64,000 nucleotides of DNA, taken from positions 1,240,001 to 1,304,000 of the forward strand of contig NZ_CATQJU010000001.1 of NCBI RefSeq assembly GCF_958301595.1. Reading direction: 5' to 3'. Source of the stretch: Porphyromonas vaginalis. Its GTDB lineage: Bacteria; Bacteroidota; Bacteroidia; Bacteroidales; Porphyromonadaceae. Shown here one piece after another: positions 1 through 7,776 of the stretch. Each line of letters begins with the position of its first letter. Position 1 is the first letter of the stretch. The position numbers were made by a program, and so were the translations under genes. The notes beneath the pieces were generated by a model that saw only the letters and a list, made by a program, of their open reading frames with translations, did not search any database and was not told where the DNA came from.

Positions 1-83
1 GGGGTGAAGGTCTGTCGCTCGTGTGGCGGTATAGCTCTCTCTGTAGGAGTAGATAGAGTGGAGCCGGACGTAGATGTAGGCAT
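1..83 (-). CDS. Possible start of an unidentified gene, cut by the window edge
   Basis: A reading frame opens with ATG at 83 on the minus strand and stays open to base 1. Its first residues read MPTSTSGSTLSTPTERAIPP. I do not recognise the product. A Bacteroidetes-type -7 box (TAGCTTTG on the minus strand, 107-114) lies 23 bases upstream of the ATG, which favours a real transcript start. The gene would follow the thioesterase gene on the same strand. Only 27 codons are visible, so the reading is tentative. Confidence 0.3.
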   Translation of the reverse strand, partial: MPTSTSGSTLSTPTERAIPPHERQTFT

Positions 84-226
84 AGGGTGCTAATGAATAA
101 TGTATCCAAAGCTAAGCCGGGCGCACGAAGCCTCGTAATGGTAAGGCTGTACCCTCAGCAGGCTCACAAAGATACTCAATCTTGTGGACTCTACAGGCGT
201 GTGAGACTGTACGGACTAGAGCTCAC

Positions 227-697
227 CTATTTTGCTGCGGGGCGGCGATGCTTGACGGCGACCATCTTGCCACGAGCGGTGATGCGCTCGCCACAGTGCA
301 GCTCGAGCGATAGGATGACCTTGCGGTCGGTCACCTCTACGGGGTAAGCGCGGACCTCTAGCTCGACACCCATCGGCGTCGGGGCGAGGTAGTCCACCTC
401 TAGATGAGCGGTGATGAAGCGCTGGAGGCTCTCTGCCGTCAGCTCCTCCTCGTGAGCTGCTAAGTAAAGAGCGGCAGCTGTGGCTGTGCCGTGGCAGTCG
501 AAGAGCATGGCGATAAAGCCTCCGTATAGGTTGTCGGGGACCCCGCCTGTGTAGACAGCATTGGGCGTGTGATGACAGTAGCAGTAAGCGTGGTCTTCGC
601 TGAGGTAGCTCTTGAGATGTAGTCCGTAAGGGTGCGCAGCACCACAGCCCCAGCAGTGGCTGTACTCGGGAGCGTAGAGGTCTTGGATGGCGAGCAT
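227..697 (-). CDS. PaaI-like hotdog-fold thioesterase
   Basis: A 156-residue single-domain protein of the usual size for a PaaI/4HBT hotdog acyl-CoA thioesterase. The N-terminus carries the family-like CWGCGAAHPYGLHL element. The segment YGGFIAMLFDCHGTATAAAL (about residues 58-77) matches the central hotdog helix, which carries the catalytic acidic residue. No signal peptide is visible, so it should be cytosolic and hydrolyse an acyl-CoA of unknown identity. DHNA-CoA hydrolysis in menaquinone synthesis is possible, since the men operon is in this window, but that is a guess. It is the last complete gene of the parA-parB-DUF5683-mltD run. Its start codon lies 8 bases from a TTAGAGR heptamer array. 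Confidence 0.75.
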   Translation of the reverse strand: MLAIQDLYAPEYSHCWGCGAAHPYGLHLKSYLSEDHAYCYCHHTPNAVYTGGVPDNLYGGFIAMLFDCHGTATAAALYLAAHEEELTAESLQRFITAHLEVDYLAPTPMGVELEVRAYPVEVTDRKVILSLELHCGERITARGKMVAVKHRRPAAK

Positions 698-705
698 ACT
701 AGATT

Positions 706-740
706 TTAGAGGTTAGAGATTAGAAGTTAGACTTTAGAGG
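706..740. repeat. TTAGAGR heptamer array (5 units) before the thioesterase start
   Basis: Five contiguous heptamers on the plus strand read TTAGAGG, TTAGAGA, TTAGAAG, TTAGACT and TTAGAGG. They fill most of the 49-bp spacer between the mltD stop (747) and the thioesterase start (697). The same family recurs near 16.3, 29.0, 42.1 and 56.2 kb. Confidence 0.9.
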
Positions 741-746
741 TCGGAG

Positions 747-2111
747 TTATCTAGGGATCTTGAGGCGTTGTCCAGGTCGAAGTTTGGGGTTGCGACCTTT
801 GAGTCCGTTGGCGCGCTTGAGGGCAGCGACAGAGACACCGTGTTGCTTGGCTATCTTAGAGAGAGTGTCGCCACGACGCACTTTGTAAGTCTTGTAGCGA
901 CCTTGGGGAGCTTTGCTTTTTTGCGAGGGGGCGGGTGCTTGCTTGATCTCTTCTTGCGCTTCGGCGATCTGCTTGGATAGCTCCTCCTTATGGTTGCGTC
1001 TGAGGTTGATGAGCGCATCGTCGAGCTTAGAGACTCCTCTCAGTGGTAGTCGGATGGTGTAGGGCGTCGATCCAGCAGCGGGTATGACTCCTCGCTTGTA
1101 TTGCGGGTTGAGTGTGCGGATCTGCTCGGTGGGTATGCCTGTGCTTTGCGAGATCTGGGCGAAGGTGAGCGGTATCTGTACGGCTAGTGTGTCGGTCGCA
1201 AGGGGCATAGACTGTGCCTGTGGACAGATGTTGTGCTCGTTGTGGTAGTAGCAGGCATAGTAGGCTCCGATAAAGAGCGGAATGTAGTTGCGCGTCTCAC
1301 GGGGTAGGTAAGGATAGACTCCCCAGAAGGTGGTCTTCCCCCCAGAGCGTCGGATCGCTTTGGTGACATTGCCTGGCCCGCAGTTGTACGCAGCGATAGC
1401 TAGGAGCCAATTGTCAAAGAGTCCGTAGAGCTGCTTGAGATAGAGCGCAGCCGCCTCACTACTCTTGTAGACGTCAAAGCGCTCGTCGACAAGGCTATTG
1501 ATCGTTAAGCCCAAGCTGCGTCCTGTGGGGAGCATCAGCTGCCAAAGTCCCGAGGCACCAGCCCGTGAGACGGCAAAGGGATTGAGCGCAGACTCGACGA
1601 CCGTAAGGTAAATGAGCTCGACGGGTAGCCCGTGACGATCGAAGATCTCCTCCATAATGGGGAAGTAGTAGTCCCCAAGCGCGAGGATGACACGTATCAG
1701 CCGCGGACGATCAGTGATGTAGGTGGCTATGCCCTCCTTGACCATCGCGTTGTAGGGGATCGGTATGACGGTGGGTAGAGCCTTCAGTCGAGAGATCAGC
1801 ACGGAGTCACTCAGCGAGCGAATGTTTTCAGCTTTGTAAGAGCCACACGGCACCTCAAAGCGTTGCTGCGTCGCATAGCCCGTGCGCCAAGCCTCCATGA
1901 GCAGGCCTAGGTCGGTGTCTAGACTCTTCGGCAGGCTCTCTCGTAGCTCTTTGCGAGCCGTGACAGCGTCCAGCTGGATGGCTCCCTCCGTGTCTACACT
2001 GTCTAGGGACTGATACCAAGGTGCCGCTGCTAGGAGTGTCGGCAAGCAACAACAGAGTATTATATAGGTCGTGATTCTGACACAAGCGTGTCTTAGTCTG
2101 GGGATCTTCAT
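747..2111 (-). CDS. mltD: MltD-like lytic transglycosylase with C-terminal LysM
   Basis: A 454-residue protein with an N-terminal signal peptide (hydrophobic about 13-30). The SLT lysozyme-like domain shows VVESALNPFAVSRAGASGLW near residues 171-190, where E173 is the expected catalytic acid. The later AIAAYNCGPGNVTKA motif is also typical of the family. A LysM peptidoglycan-binding domain occupies about 406-453, with the pattern RRGDTLSKIAKQHGV. The family cleaves glycan strands by forming 1,6-anhydro-muropeptides in the periplasm. The gene follows the DUF5683 gene by 12 bp, in the order parA-parB-DUF5683-transglycosylase known from other Bacteroidales. The MltD assignment rests on the SLT+LysM architecture, and only one LysM repeat is visible. 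Confidence 0.88.
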   Translation of the reverse strand: MKIPRLRHACVRITTYIILCCCLPTLLAAAPWYQSLDSVDTEGAIQLDAVTARKELRESLPKSLDTDLGLLMEAWRTGYATQQRFEVPCGSYKAENIRSLSDSVLISRLKALPTVIPIPYNAMVKEGIATYITDRPRLIRVILALGDYYFPIMEEIFDRHGLPVELIYLTVVESALNPFAVSRAGASGLWQLMLPTGRSLGLTINSLVDERFDVYKSSEAAALYLKQLYGLFDNWLLAIAAYNCGPGNVTKAIRRSGGKTTFWGVYPYLPRETRNYIPLFIGAYYACYYHNEHNICPQAQSMPLATDTLAVQIPLTFAQISQSTGIPTEQIRTLNPQYKRGVIPAAGSTPYTIRLPLRGVSKLDDALINLRRNHKEELSKQIAEAQEEIKQAPAPSQKSKAPQGRYKTYKVRRGDTLSKIAKQHGVSVAALKRANGLKGRNPKLRPGQRLKIPR

Positions 2112-2123
2112 AAGGAGTTTTGT

Positions 2124-2984
2124 CTAAAAGCGCACCGAGGCACCGACCATCACGCTTTGAGGTCGAGGCCCTGAGGGCTTGTCACGTAGCCCCTCGCCCA
2201 TATCGATCGTGAGCTGAGGAGATACATTAAAGTAGTATAGCTCCGCATCGACATAAGCGTCGAGTGCTGAGAGGAGATAGAGTGCCACCGTGAGGACGAT
2301 GCTTAGGTCTCTGCTCTCCTTGTACTGCTTGGAGCCACGCTCCAGACGCGAGCGGAGGTTCCCGTCGGAGACATATTTACTAGGGTCTGCTCCAGCCGGT
2401 ATAAAAGCTTGCCAGGAGGTGTGGTCGAGCGGGTTCTCGCTCAGCAGATCGGCGTAGGCGGTGTGGTACTCGTGGTAGAGTCGCTGATTCCACGTAACGG
2501 CATAGACACCCGCTGTCATGGCCGAGAGGACGATCGGTATCTTCCAGTAGCGCTGATTGTAGAGCTGCCCGCCACCTGGTACGATGGAGCAGATGAGTGC
2601 CACATTCGAGTTCGGGTAGCGAGTGAACCATCTAGCCATTTTATGGATAAAAGGTGCGCCACCCGATCGCCCCTTCACCTGCGTCGCTGTGGTACGCTGC
2701 AAAGCTTCAGGCGAACTCGCCGGCACCTTTGTCGTTGCAACTGAGTCTCCCACCACTTGATGCTCCGTCTGGAGTGCTGTTGGTGCGGAGAGCAGCTCGC
2801 TCGGCTCCTCTGTGCGGATAGTGTCGGATAGGCTCGTGCCCAACGTGTCGGCCACCACCGCCAGTGTGGTCGTGTCTTGTGGCACTACGGGCGCAGTCGC
2901 ATAGAGAGCTGTGCCGCTATAGTAAGCTATAGCGCAGCTCATCACGAGGAGGAGTAGTGATCGAGTCAAGGCAGTGCGGGGCAT
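2124..2984 (-). CDS. DUF5683 membrane protein
   Basis: About 286 residues from the preferred ATG at 2984. A GTG at 3014 would extend the frame but overlaps parB by 14 bases. The N-terminal hydrophobic stretch looks like a signal peptide, followed by a low-complexity Ser/Thr/Val-rich region. The C-terminal half carries the hallmark of this family: RYPNSNVALICSIVPGGGQ followed by LYNQRYWKIPIVLSAM, and a second hydrophobic helix around DLSIVLTVALYLLSALDAYV. The function is unknown. The position between parB and a lytic transglycosylase is conserved in Bacteroidales, which suggests an envelope role tied to cell division or segregation. That role is inference. Confidence 0.75.
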   Translation of the reverse strand: MPRTALTRSLLLLVMSCAIAYYSGTALYATAPVVPQDTTTLAVVADTLGTSLSDTIRTEEPSELLSAPTALQTEHQVVGDSVATTKVPASSPEALQRTTATQVKGRSGGAPFIHKMARWFTRYPNSNVALICSIVPGGGQLYNQRYWKIPIVLSAMTAGVYAVTWNQRLYHEYHTAYADLLSENPLDHTSWQAFIPAGADPSKYVSDGNLRSRLERGSKQYKESRDLSIVLTVALYLLSALDAYVDAELYYFNVSPQLTIDMGEGLRDKPSGPRPQSVMVGASVRF

Positions 2985-3000
2985 CTCTGTAGCGTGCTGA

Positions 3001-3897
3001 CTAGTGGTTAGCACCGCCCTCTAGGATTGAGCAGATCTCTATGAGCTGCTCCTCAGAGCTAAAGGGGATCGTGATGCTCCCCTTACCATTCTCCTTACAG
3101 CGTAGGGAGACCTTCGTGCCGAAGAAGCTACTCAGCTGCTTAGCTAGAGGAGCGTAGTCATTGCCATGCGAAGCGAGCTTGGAGAGCGTCTGCCTCTTCT
3201 TGTTCGTATTTGTTGGCTCCTCGGTCGGCTCTTGCAGTTCATTGGCCAAAGCCTCGACCTGTCGCACGCTCAGATGCTCCGAGAGCGTGGTCTGGTAAAG
3301 CTTCAGCTGCTGAGCCGGATCGGTCAGGCTCAGTATGGCACGAGCGTGACCCATGTCGATCTTCTTCTCCGTCAGTCCCAGCTGCACCTCTGCGGGCAGG
3401 CGCAGGAGACGCAGGTAGTTACTGATCGACGAGCGGGTCTTGCCCACCTTCTTGGCGAGCTCCTCTTGCGTCCCCTCTGAGTGCTCTAGGAGGCGCTTGT
3501 AGGTGAGTGCTATCTCGATAGCGTTGAGGTCTTCGCGCTGTATGTTTTCGATCAGCGCCATCTCGACCACCTTCTCGTCATCAGCCTTGACGATATATGC
3601 TGGGATAGAGGTCAGGTTGGCGAGCTTAGAGGCGCGCCAGCGACGCTCCCCCGATATGATGAGATGGCGTCCGTCGGTCAGCTCCCGCACCGTGATAGGC
3701 TGCACGATGCCGAGGGCGCGTATGGAGGCGGCGAGCTCCTCGAGACTCTCTGGGTCGAAGTGTGTACGAGGTTGGTCGGGATTAGGCTCGATCTTGTCGA
3801 TGGCTATCTCGCTAATGCTAGAGGAGTTGCTCACATCGCCGAGTAGAGCGTCTAGTCCTCTGCCTATTACTTTGTTCTCTTTCTTCTTGTTTGTCAT
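3001..3897 (-). CDS. parB: ParB/Spo0J chromosome-partitioning protein
   Basis: A 298-residue protein with the ParB N-terminal nuclease-like/CTP-binding fold (about 28-120). It includes the box SGERRWRASKLA and the following ENIQREDLNAIEIA. A helix-turn-helix region follows (EELAKKVGKTRSSISNYLRL, about 140-160). ParB proteins bind parS, load as CTP-dependent sliding clamps and work with ParA to segregate the origin region. The gene follows parA by 24 bp on the same strand. No canonical parS was seen in this window. The nearest repetitive DNA is the 22-bp palindrome array upstream of parA. Confidence 0.95.
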   Translation of the reverse strand: MTNKKKENKVIGRGLDALLGDVSNSSSISEIAIDKIEPNPDQPRTHFDPESLEELAASIRALGIVQPITVRELTDGRHLIISGERRWRASKLANLTSIPAYIVKADDEKVVEMALIENIQREDLNAIEIALTYKRLLEHSEGTQEELAKKVGKTRSSISNYLRLLRLPAEVQLGLTEKKIDMGHARAILSLTDPAQQLKLYQTTLSEHLSVRQVEALANELQEPTEEPTNTNKKRQTLSKLASHGNDYAPLAKQLSSFFGTKVSLRCKENGKGSITIPFSSEEQLIEICSILEGGANH

Positions 3898-3921
3898 GAT
3901 GATCGTAGGGGTAGGGTGTGG

Positions 3922-4701
3922 TTATAGGGCAGCGCGCTGAGCTGTGCGACGGATCAGTTCCTCGGCCAGTTGCAGGTGGTTGATCGCTCCCTTGCTGTCC
4001 GCATCATATAGGAGTGCAGGCAAGCCGTGGCTAGGCGCCTCGCTTAGCTTGACATTGCGCTGTATGACCGTGTCGAAGACGAGCTGCCCAAAGTGCTCCT
4101 TGACCTCGTCGTACACCTGATTAGCCAGTCGCAGACGACTGTCGTACATGGTGAGGAGAAAGCCCTCGATCTCCAGTGCTGGGTTGAGCCGGCTCTTAAT
4201 GATACGTATCGTGTTGAGAAGCTTAGAGATACCCTCCAGTGCAAAGTACTCGCACTGCACGGGAATGATCACCGCATGGCTAGCGACCAAAGCATTGACC
4301 GTGATGATGCCGAGCGAGGGCGAGCAGTCAATGAGAATGTAGTCATACTGATCCACGACAGGGCGTAGCATCTCTCGCATCACGGTCTCGCGGTCCTTGA
4401 GCTGGAGCATCTCTATCTCCGCTCCGACGAGGTCAATGTGAGAGGGGAGTATGAAGAGATTGTCCACATGCGTGGGGCGCACCACCTTGTCGAGCGGTAG
4501 TCCACCTATGAGACACTCGTAGATAGTCTCGCTGAGGGTCGTGGAGTTGACGCCCAGTCCCGACGAAGCGTTTGCCTGCGGGTCGGCATCGACGACGAGC
4601 ACCTTCTTCTCGAGTACAGCCAGAGAGGCTGCGAGGTTGATCGTAGTGGTTGTTTTGCCGACTCCACCCTTCTGATTAGCAAGAGAGATGATTCTACCCA
4701 T
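3922..4701 (-). CDS. parA: ParA/Soj chromosome-partitioning ATPase
   Basis: A 259-residue ParA-family ATPase. It begins MGRIISLANQKGGVGKTTTT, the deviant Walker A motif with the signature lysine. ILIDCSPSLGIITVNAL supplies the A' motif, and VLVVDADPQANAS is the switch region. Length is typical of chromosomal Soj. It forms ATP-dependent dimers on DNA and moves ParB-parS complexes. It is the first gene of the parA-parB-DUF5683-mltD-thioesterase run. A -7 box lies 28 bases upstream, followed by a 940-bp repeat-rich gap. Confidence 0.96.
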   Translation of the reverse strand: MGRIISLANQKGGVGKTTTTINLAASLAVLEKKVLVVDADPQANASSGLGVNSTTLSETIYECLIGGLPLDKVVRPTHVDNLFILPSHIDLVGAEIEMLQLKDRETVMREMLRPVVDQYDYILIDCSPSLGIITVNALVASHAVIIPVQCEYFALEGISKLLNTIRIIKSRLNPALEIEGFLLTMYDSRLRLANQVYDEVKEHFGQLVFDTVIQRNVKLSEAPSHGLPALLYDADSKGAINHLQLAEELIRRTAQRAAL

Positions 4702-4728
4702 GATACATATCAGTCATAAATAACGCGT

Positions 4729-4736
4729 CAAAGCTA
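4729..4736 (-). promoter_or_regulatory. Putative -7 box for parA
   Basis: CAAAGCTA on the plus strand is TAGCTTTG on the minus strand, a match to the Bacteroidetes -7 consensus TAnnTTTG. It lies 28 bp upstream of the parA ATG. No clear -33 TTG was found at the usual spacing. Confidence 0.5.
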
Positions 4737-4863
4737 CTGAATAATCTAGACATAGACGCTTAACTGTTGATAACTTAACACCCGTAAGATCTTGGCAAAG
4801 CGAGTCGCAGAGCGGTTTGTAGAGGTTCCGATGCGAGCAGCGAAATGTAAGGACGCACTGGGA

Positions 4864-4889
4864 GTGTCTAGCGGGAGGGCGTCCGTTGT
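4864..4889. repeat. 26-bp dispersed end motif shared with the 58-kb repeat cassette
   Basis: The sequence starts GTGTCTAGCGGGAGGG and ends GTCCGTTGT. The same 26 bp recurs in reverse orientation at 58262-58287, and a diverged copy lies at 57892-57918. It marks a family of repeat cassettes present at both loci. Confidence 0.85.
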
Positions 4890-4894
4890 GTCCG

Positions 4895-4964
4895 TTAGCT
4901 GTTGGCTTTTAGCTGTTGGCTTTTGGCTGTTAGCTTTTGGCTGTTAGCTGTTAGCTGTTGGCTT
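4895..4964. repeat. TTRGCTK heptamer array (10 units)
   Basis: Ten contiguous 7-bp units alternate between TTAGCTG, TTGGCTT, TTGGCTG and TTAGCTT. This lies in the long gap upstream of parA. The same family occurs upstream of menE (49049 onward) and, inverted, at 42128-42162. Confidence 0.92.
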
Positions 4965-4977
4965 TTGTTACTACGCC

Positions 4978-5107
4978 TTGTAGGGGCGGACCTATGTGTC
5001 CGCCCGTTCCAGTTAAAATCACGACGCTGTAACCTTTGATACAACGGACGCACAGAGACGACGTGCGGATGACGGGGACGGGCGGACACATAGGTCCGCC
5101 CCTACAA
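4978..5107. repeat. 130-bp element with perfect 30-bp terminal inverted repeats
   Basis: The left arm (4978-5007) begins TTGTAGGGGCGGACC. The right arm (5078-5107) is its exact reverse complement over 30 bp. Each arm is itself a palindrome (GGGCGGAC-N6-GTCCGCCC at 4984-5005 and 5080-5101). The interior (about 5028-5052, TGTAACCTTTGATACAACGG onward) is the reverse complement of the repeating unit at 58 kb. No target-site duplication was evident. It may be a MITE-like or REP-like element. Confidence 0.85.
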
Positions 5108-5146
5108 AGGGCTACTCGTATCGCGCTGTTTGTGTGATGGATACGA

Positions 5147-5380
5147 GTTCCAAAAGTTGTTCCTCGTTTGGAACTAAAAAGTTCCAAGGGAGGAACTCTT
5201 TAGTTCCAGCAGAGGAACTTTTTAGTTCCAACGGAGGAACTTTTCGGTTCCTAGGTAGGAATTTGGAAGTCCCTACGGAGGATTCTGGATTTCCTACGGA
5301 GGAAAATTAAATTTCCAGCGTTGGAAAAGAAAGTTTCCAGCGTTGGAAATTTATTTTTCCAAGGGTGGAAACTTTTTGGA
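5147..5380. repeat. 22-bp phased palindrome array, TTCC-N6-GGAA type (10 units)
   Basis: GGAA half-sites begin at 5170, 5192, 5214, 5236, 5258, 5280 (here GGAT), 5301, 5323, 5345 and 5367. The step is 22 bp except for one 21-bp step. Each is usually preceded by TTCC and a 6-bp spacer (aaggga, agcaga, aacgga, agcgtt and others). The 8-bp segments between sites vary, with matching changes in both arms (GGAACT/AGTTCC in the left half, GGAAA/TTTCC in the right half). No spacer sequences of CRISPR type are present. Confidence 0.92.
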
Positions 5381-5436
5381 AAGTTGATCGGCGACATCCT
5401 CGCCACAGGGGGAGCTTTCAGAAAGCTCTATAAGCA

Positions 5437-5472
5437 AGTAGCCCCACTCGGTGCGAACCAAGCGGGGCTACT
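5437..5472 (-). terminator. Hairpin copied from the hsp20 terminator
   Basis: AGTAGCCCC (5437-5445) pairs with GGGGCTACT (5464-5472). The same hairpin, with the same loop, lies downstream of the intact hsp20 gene at 8207-8242. It belongs to the duplicated hsp20 segment and may still terminate transcription from the 5647-7776 gene. A separate 17-bp palindrome (GAGCTTTC-A-GAAAGCTC) lies at 5412-5428. Confidence 0.6.
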
Positions 5473-5473
5473 A

Positions 5474-5503
5474 TGAGCCTGTTGCATAAAGTCAACAGGC
5501 TCA
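5474..5503. mobile_element. 30-bp palindromic micro-insertion with CTA duplication
   Basis: TGAGCCTGTTG (5474-5484) and CAACAGGCTCA (5493-5503) are perfect inverted repeats around an 8-bp centre. CTA flanks it on both sides (5471-5473, 5504-5506), while the duplicate locus at 8234-8250 has one CTA and no insert. The ends resemble those of the MITE in this window (GAGACTGTTGCA), so it could be an excision scar or minimal derivative of a related element. Confidence 0.6.
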
Positions 5504-5568
5504 CTAGGTGTGTTAGATTTTTATGGTAAGACTAGAGCGAGGTGCTCAGGTCTAGTGGTGTGGCGCTA

Positions 5569-5646
5569 TTACTCGATAGAGATGGTGCGACGAGCCTTCT
5601 GCTGCTCCTCCTTGTGGTGGCGCTCCATCGTGATGACTAGATCGTG
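5569..5646 (-). pseudogene. Remnant of a second hsp20 gene, internally deleted
   Basis: The minus-strand frame reads LVITMERHHKEEQQKARRTI then SIE and stop. This joins the start of the alpha-crystallin core of the neighbouring Hsp20 (LVITMERH) directly to its C-terminus (QQKARRTIAIE). In the intact gene the two halves are separated by 162 bp lying between two copies of TGCTGCTCCTC (8339 and 8501). The deletion is therefore explained by recombination at that 11-bp direct repeat and is in frame. The 5' part of the gene is missing and is replaced by the 3' end of the 709-residue gene. The duplicated segment includes the terminator hairpin. Confidence 0.8.
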
Positions 5647-7776
5647 TTATAGTTTGATAGTTTTGTTATCTACTTGGAGGATATAGTGAGCTATATCTAA
5701 GGTGGTCGGCAGTGTTAAGGTTGTACTGCCTAGAGCCTCTTCAGAAATAAGTAACTCTCCTGATAAGCTATGCAGTCGGATCTGATGCTTAGTTACATCT
5801 TGGAATGTAATCTGTAGGTAAGATGGTGAAAGCAAGGTTATGTCAAAGCCAAGAGCCTCTATAGTGGGACGTGAAAGGGAAGTAATATTCAAATCCTGTC
5901 TGATAGATAGGGGAAGAGATTGGAATACTTTGTCGTCTTCAGTGCGTAAGTATAAGGTGATGTAAATATCATCAGGCTCGTTTCTGCACAGCTTACGATG
6001 GAGTTTGACTTCATACATAAAGACTCCCGATTCTATCTCTTCTTCTTCTGACAAGAATGTTTCTATGATTTCTCCCTTGTAGATGTAATCTTGTCGTACT
6101 TGATAGCTTGTTTGTGTTTTCCTACAACTCCAATCCCCCTTCCAAGGAGTTACAGAAATGTACTCTAGGCATCCAGATTCATCAGATATGCATTCTGATA
6201 CCATTATTGATCTATTCCCATTATTACTAGATCTAGATTCATCAATAATAGGGATAACTGCTTCTCGGGAGCCATACTTATTTGTTGCTTTTACTTCTAC
6301 TTCAGTATAGCCGTCTGCTCGCAGAGCATGAACTCTAAAGCTTGTATAGTTGAGATGCTCTATACGTCCTTTTCTTTCGTGACCATCTTCGTAGTCTGCG
6401 ACTCTGACTTGAAATTCTTCTGCTCCTAGACTCTCAATACGAACAATGCCATCAACAAAATAAGCTGTCCTAGCAGTCTCCGTAAAGGTTACTTTTATAG
6501 ATCCTGGAGCCGTTGCTACATAGTAGATTTGCTCTCCTGATATCTTTGCCCCCTGACAGATGCCCTCTAGACTGGCTCGTATCATATAGAGACCAGCAGA
6601 GTTGACATAAGCATCGTCTGTATCGAATCGAATGGCCGTAACTAAATCTTGAGACTCAGATAAACTCATCAGATGATACTGCCCATCCTTTCCCAAGTAT
6701 TCTACACGCCATGTGATGGGTGAGATGGGTAGAGATGAGGAGGTCTTATATGTGAATGTGTAGCTAGAGTCATGGCTTAGTATATCTTCGCTACTCTGTC
6801 CTTTCACCCGAATAGTAACCTCATTATTGTGATGTTGCTTCCATCCGACACCCCACATTACTTGAAGCGAGTTGGGGTCGACTTGATGCGCAGTTTGACC
6901 CTTCTTGATCCTCCATGAGAATAGTCCTGACACCTTGTCGGAGAAGCTCATAAAGCTCTCTTTAGATACGACTCTTGGATTGTACAAAGGGAGAGCCTTG
7001 TCACCCATCCAATAGAACTCTCGACCAGCTATTGCCGAGAGCTGTCCTACTTCCTTCCCATTTACTTGCTCAAAAAGAGATAGCCCGCTAGAATCTAGTA
7101 TCTGCTTGTCAAGTATTGTACCCTGAACAATCCTTTTAGAGCTATGAGGAGCTGAAGCTCCCACAGAGGATGCAAAGCCTAAGACATTTCCTATCGCCCG
7201 TAATGTGACTGTCTTTAGATCGTACTGTTGAGCTGTTATAGACTCATTAATAGAACCCTCTACAAACCAATTGAGCTCTCTATTTATTTGTATACGACCA
7301 ACTGCTCCATTTGGGAATTCTGAATTCTTTTTCTCCCCTGTCGCAAATAGTACGGCATCAGGGACTATGGCATCATCAACCTTAAGACAGAATGGTGTAG
7401 CGACATAGGCTAAGTCCTCAGGCATCCCATCCGAGAAGCTGACCTCTATATTGAGCGTTCCCTCCGTTTGCTCGGAGACGGTTAGGTTGTCACCCCACAT
7501 CTTGGCGGCATGCTCTAGTACCTCTTTGTACCCCATCTTCATCGGGACATCATCCTTGTAGACGAGATTTATCTGGAGAGGCTTCCCTCGTTGCATATTT
7601 CTCATAGAGAGTTGTTGCACCTTACGAGGTGAATACGACTCAGTAGGTGTCGTTGCGTTAGAGCTGACAAGACCGTAGACCTGTAGCTCTGTCTGCTGGG
7701 CATATGAGAGGAGGTGGAGTGAGAGGAGTAGCCACCCACACAACAGGGAGCGTCGGAGAGATTTGTGAGCTTTCAT
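5647..7776 (-). CDS. Type IX-secreted protein with degenerate zincin motif
   Basis: A 709-residue protein with a signal peptide (about 9-27, ending YAQQ). The C-terminal 75 residues (from about LGFDITLLSPSYLQITF to the end) resemble a type A sorting domain of the type IX secretion system. Export to the cell surface is therefore expected. Residues about 187-201 (LKTVTLRAIGNVLGF) align with the metzincin helix HExGHxLGF, but both zinc histidines and the catalytic Glu are replaced (R193, A194, N197). If the alignment is right, it is a non-catalytic protease relative, perhaps an adhesin or binding protein. The middle looks like beta-sandwich repeats. Base composition is visibly more AT-rich than its neighbours. 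It sits between an hsp20 remnant and intact hsp20, which suggests insertion into a duplicated locus. Confidence 0.7.
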   Translation of the reverse strand: MKAHKSLRRSLLCGWLLLSLHLLSYAQQTELQVYGLVSSNATTPTESYSPRKVQQLSMRNMQRGKPLQINLVYKDDVPMKMGYKEVLEHAAKMWGDNLTVSEQTEGTLNIEVSFSDGMPEDLAYVATPFCLKVDDAIVPDAVLFATGEKKNSEFPNGAVGRIQINRELNWFVEGSINESITAQQYDLKTVTLRAIGNVLGFASSVGASAPHSSKRIVQGTILDKQILDSSGLSLFEQVNGKEVGQLSAIAGREFYWMGDKALPLYNPRVVSKESFMSFSDKVSGLFSWRIKKGQTAHQVDPNSLQVMWGVGWKQHHNNEVTIRVKGQSSEDILSHDSSYTFTYKTSSSLPISPITWRVEYLGKDGQYHLMSLSESQDLVTAIRFDTDDAYVNSAGLYMIRASLEGICQGAKISGEQIYYVATAPGSIKVTFTETARTAYFVDGIVRIESLGAEEFQVRVADYEDGHERKGRIEHLNYTSFRVHALRADGYTEVEVKATNKYGSREAVIPIIDESRSSNNGNRSIMVSECISDESGCLEYISVTPWKGDWSCRKTQTSYQVRQDYIYKGEIIETFLSEEEEIESGVFMYEVKLHRKLCRNEPDDIYITLYLRTEDDKVFQSLPLSIRQDLNITSLSRPTIEALGFDITLLSPSYLQITFQDVTKHQIRLHSLSGELLISEEALGSTTLTLPTTLDIAHYILQVDNKTIKL

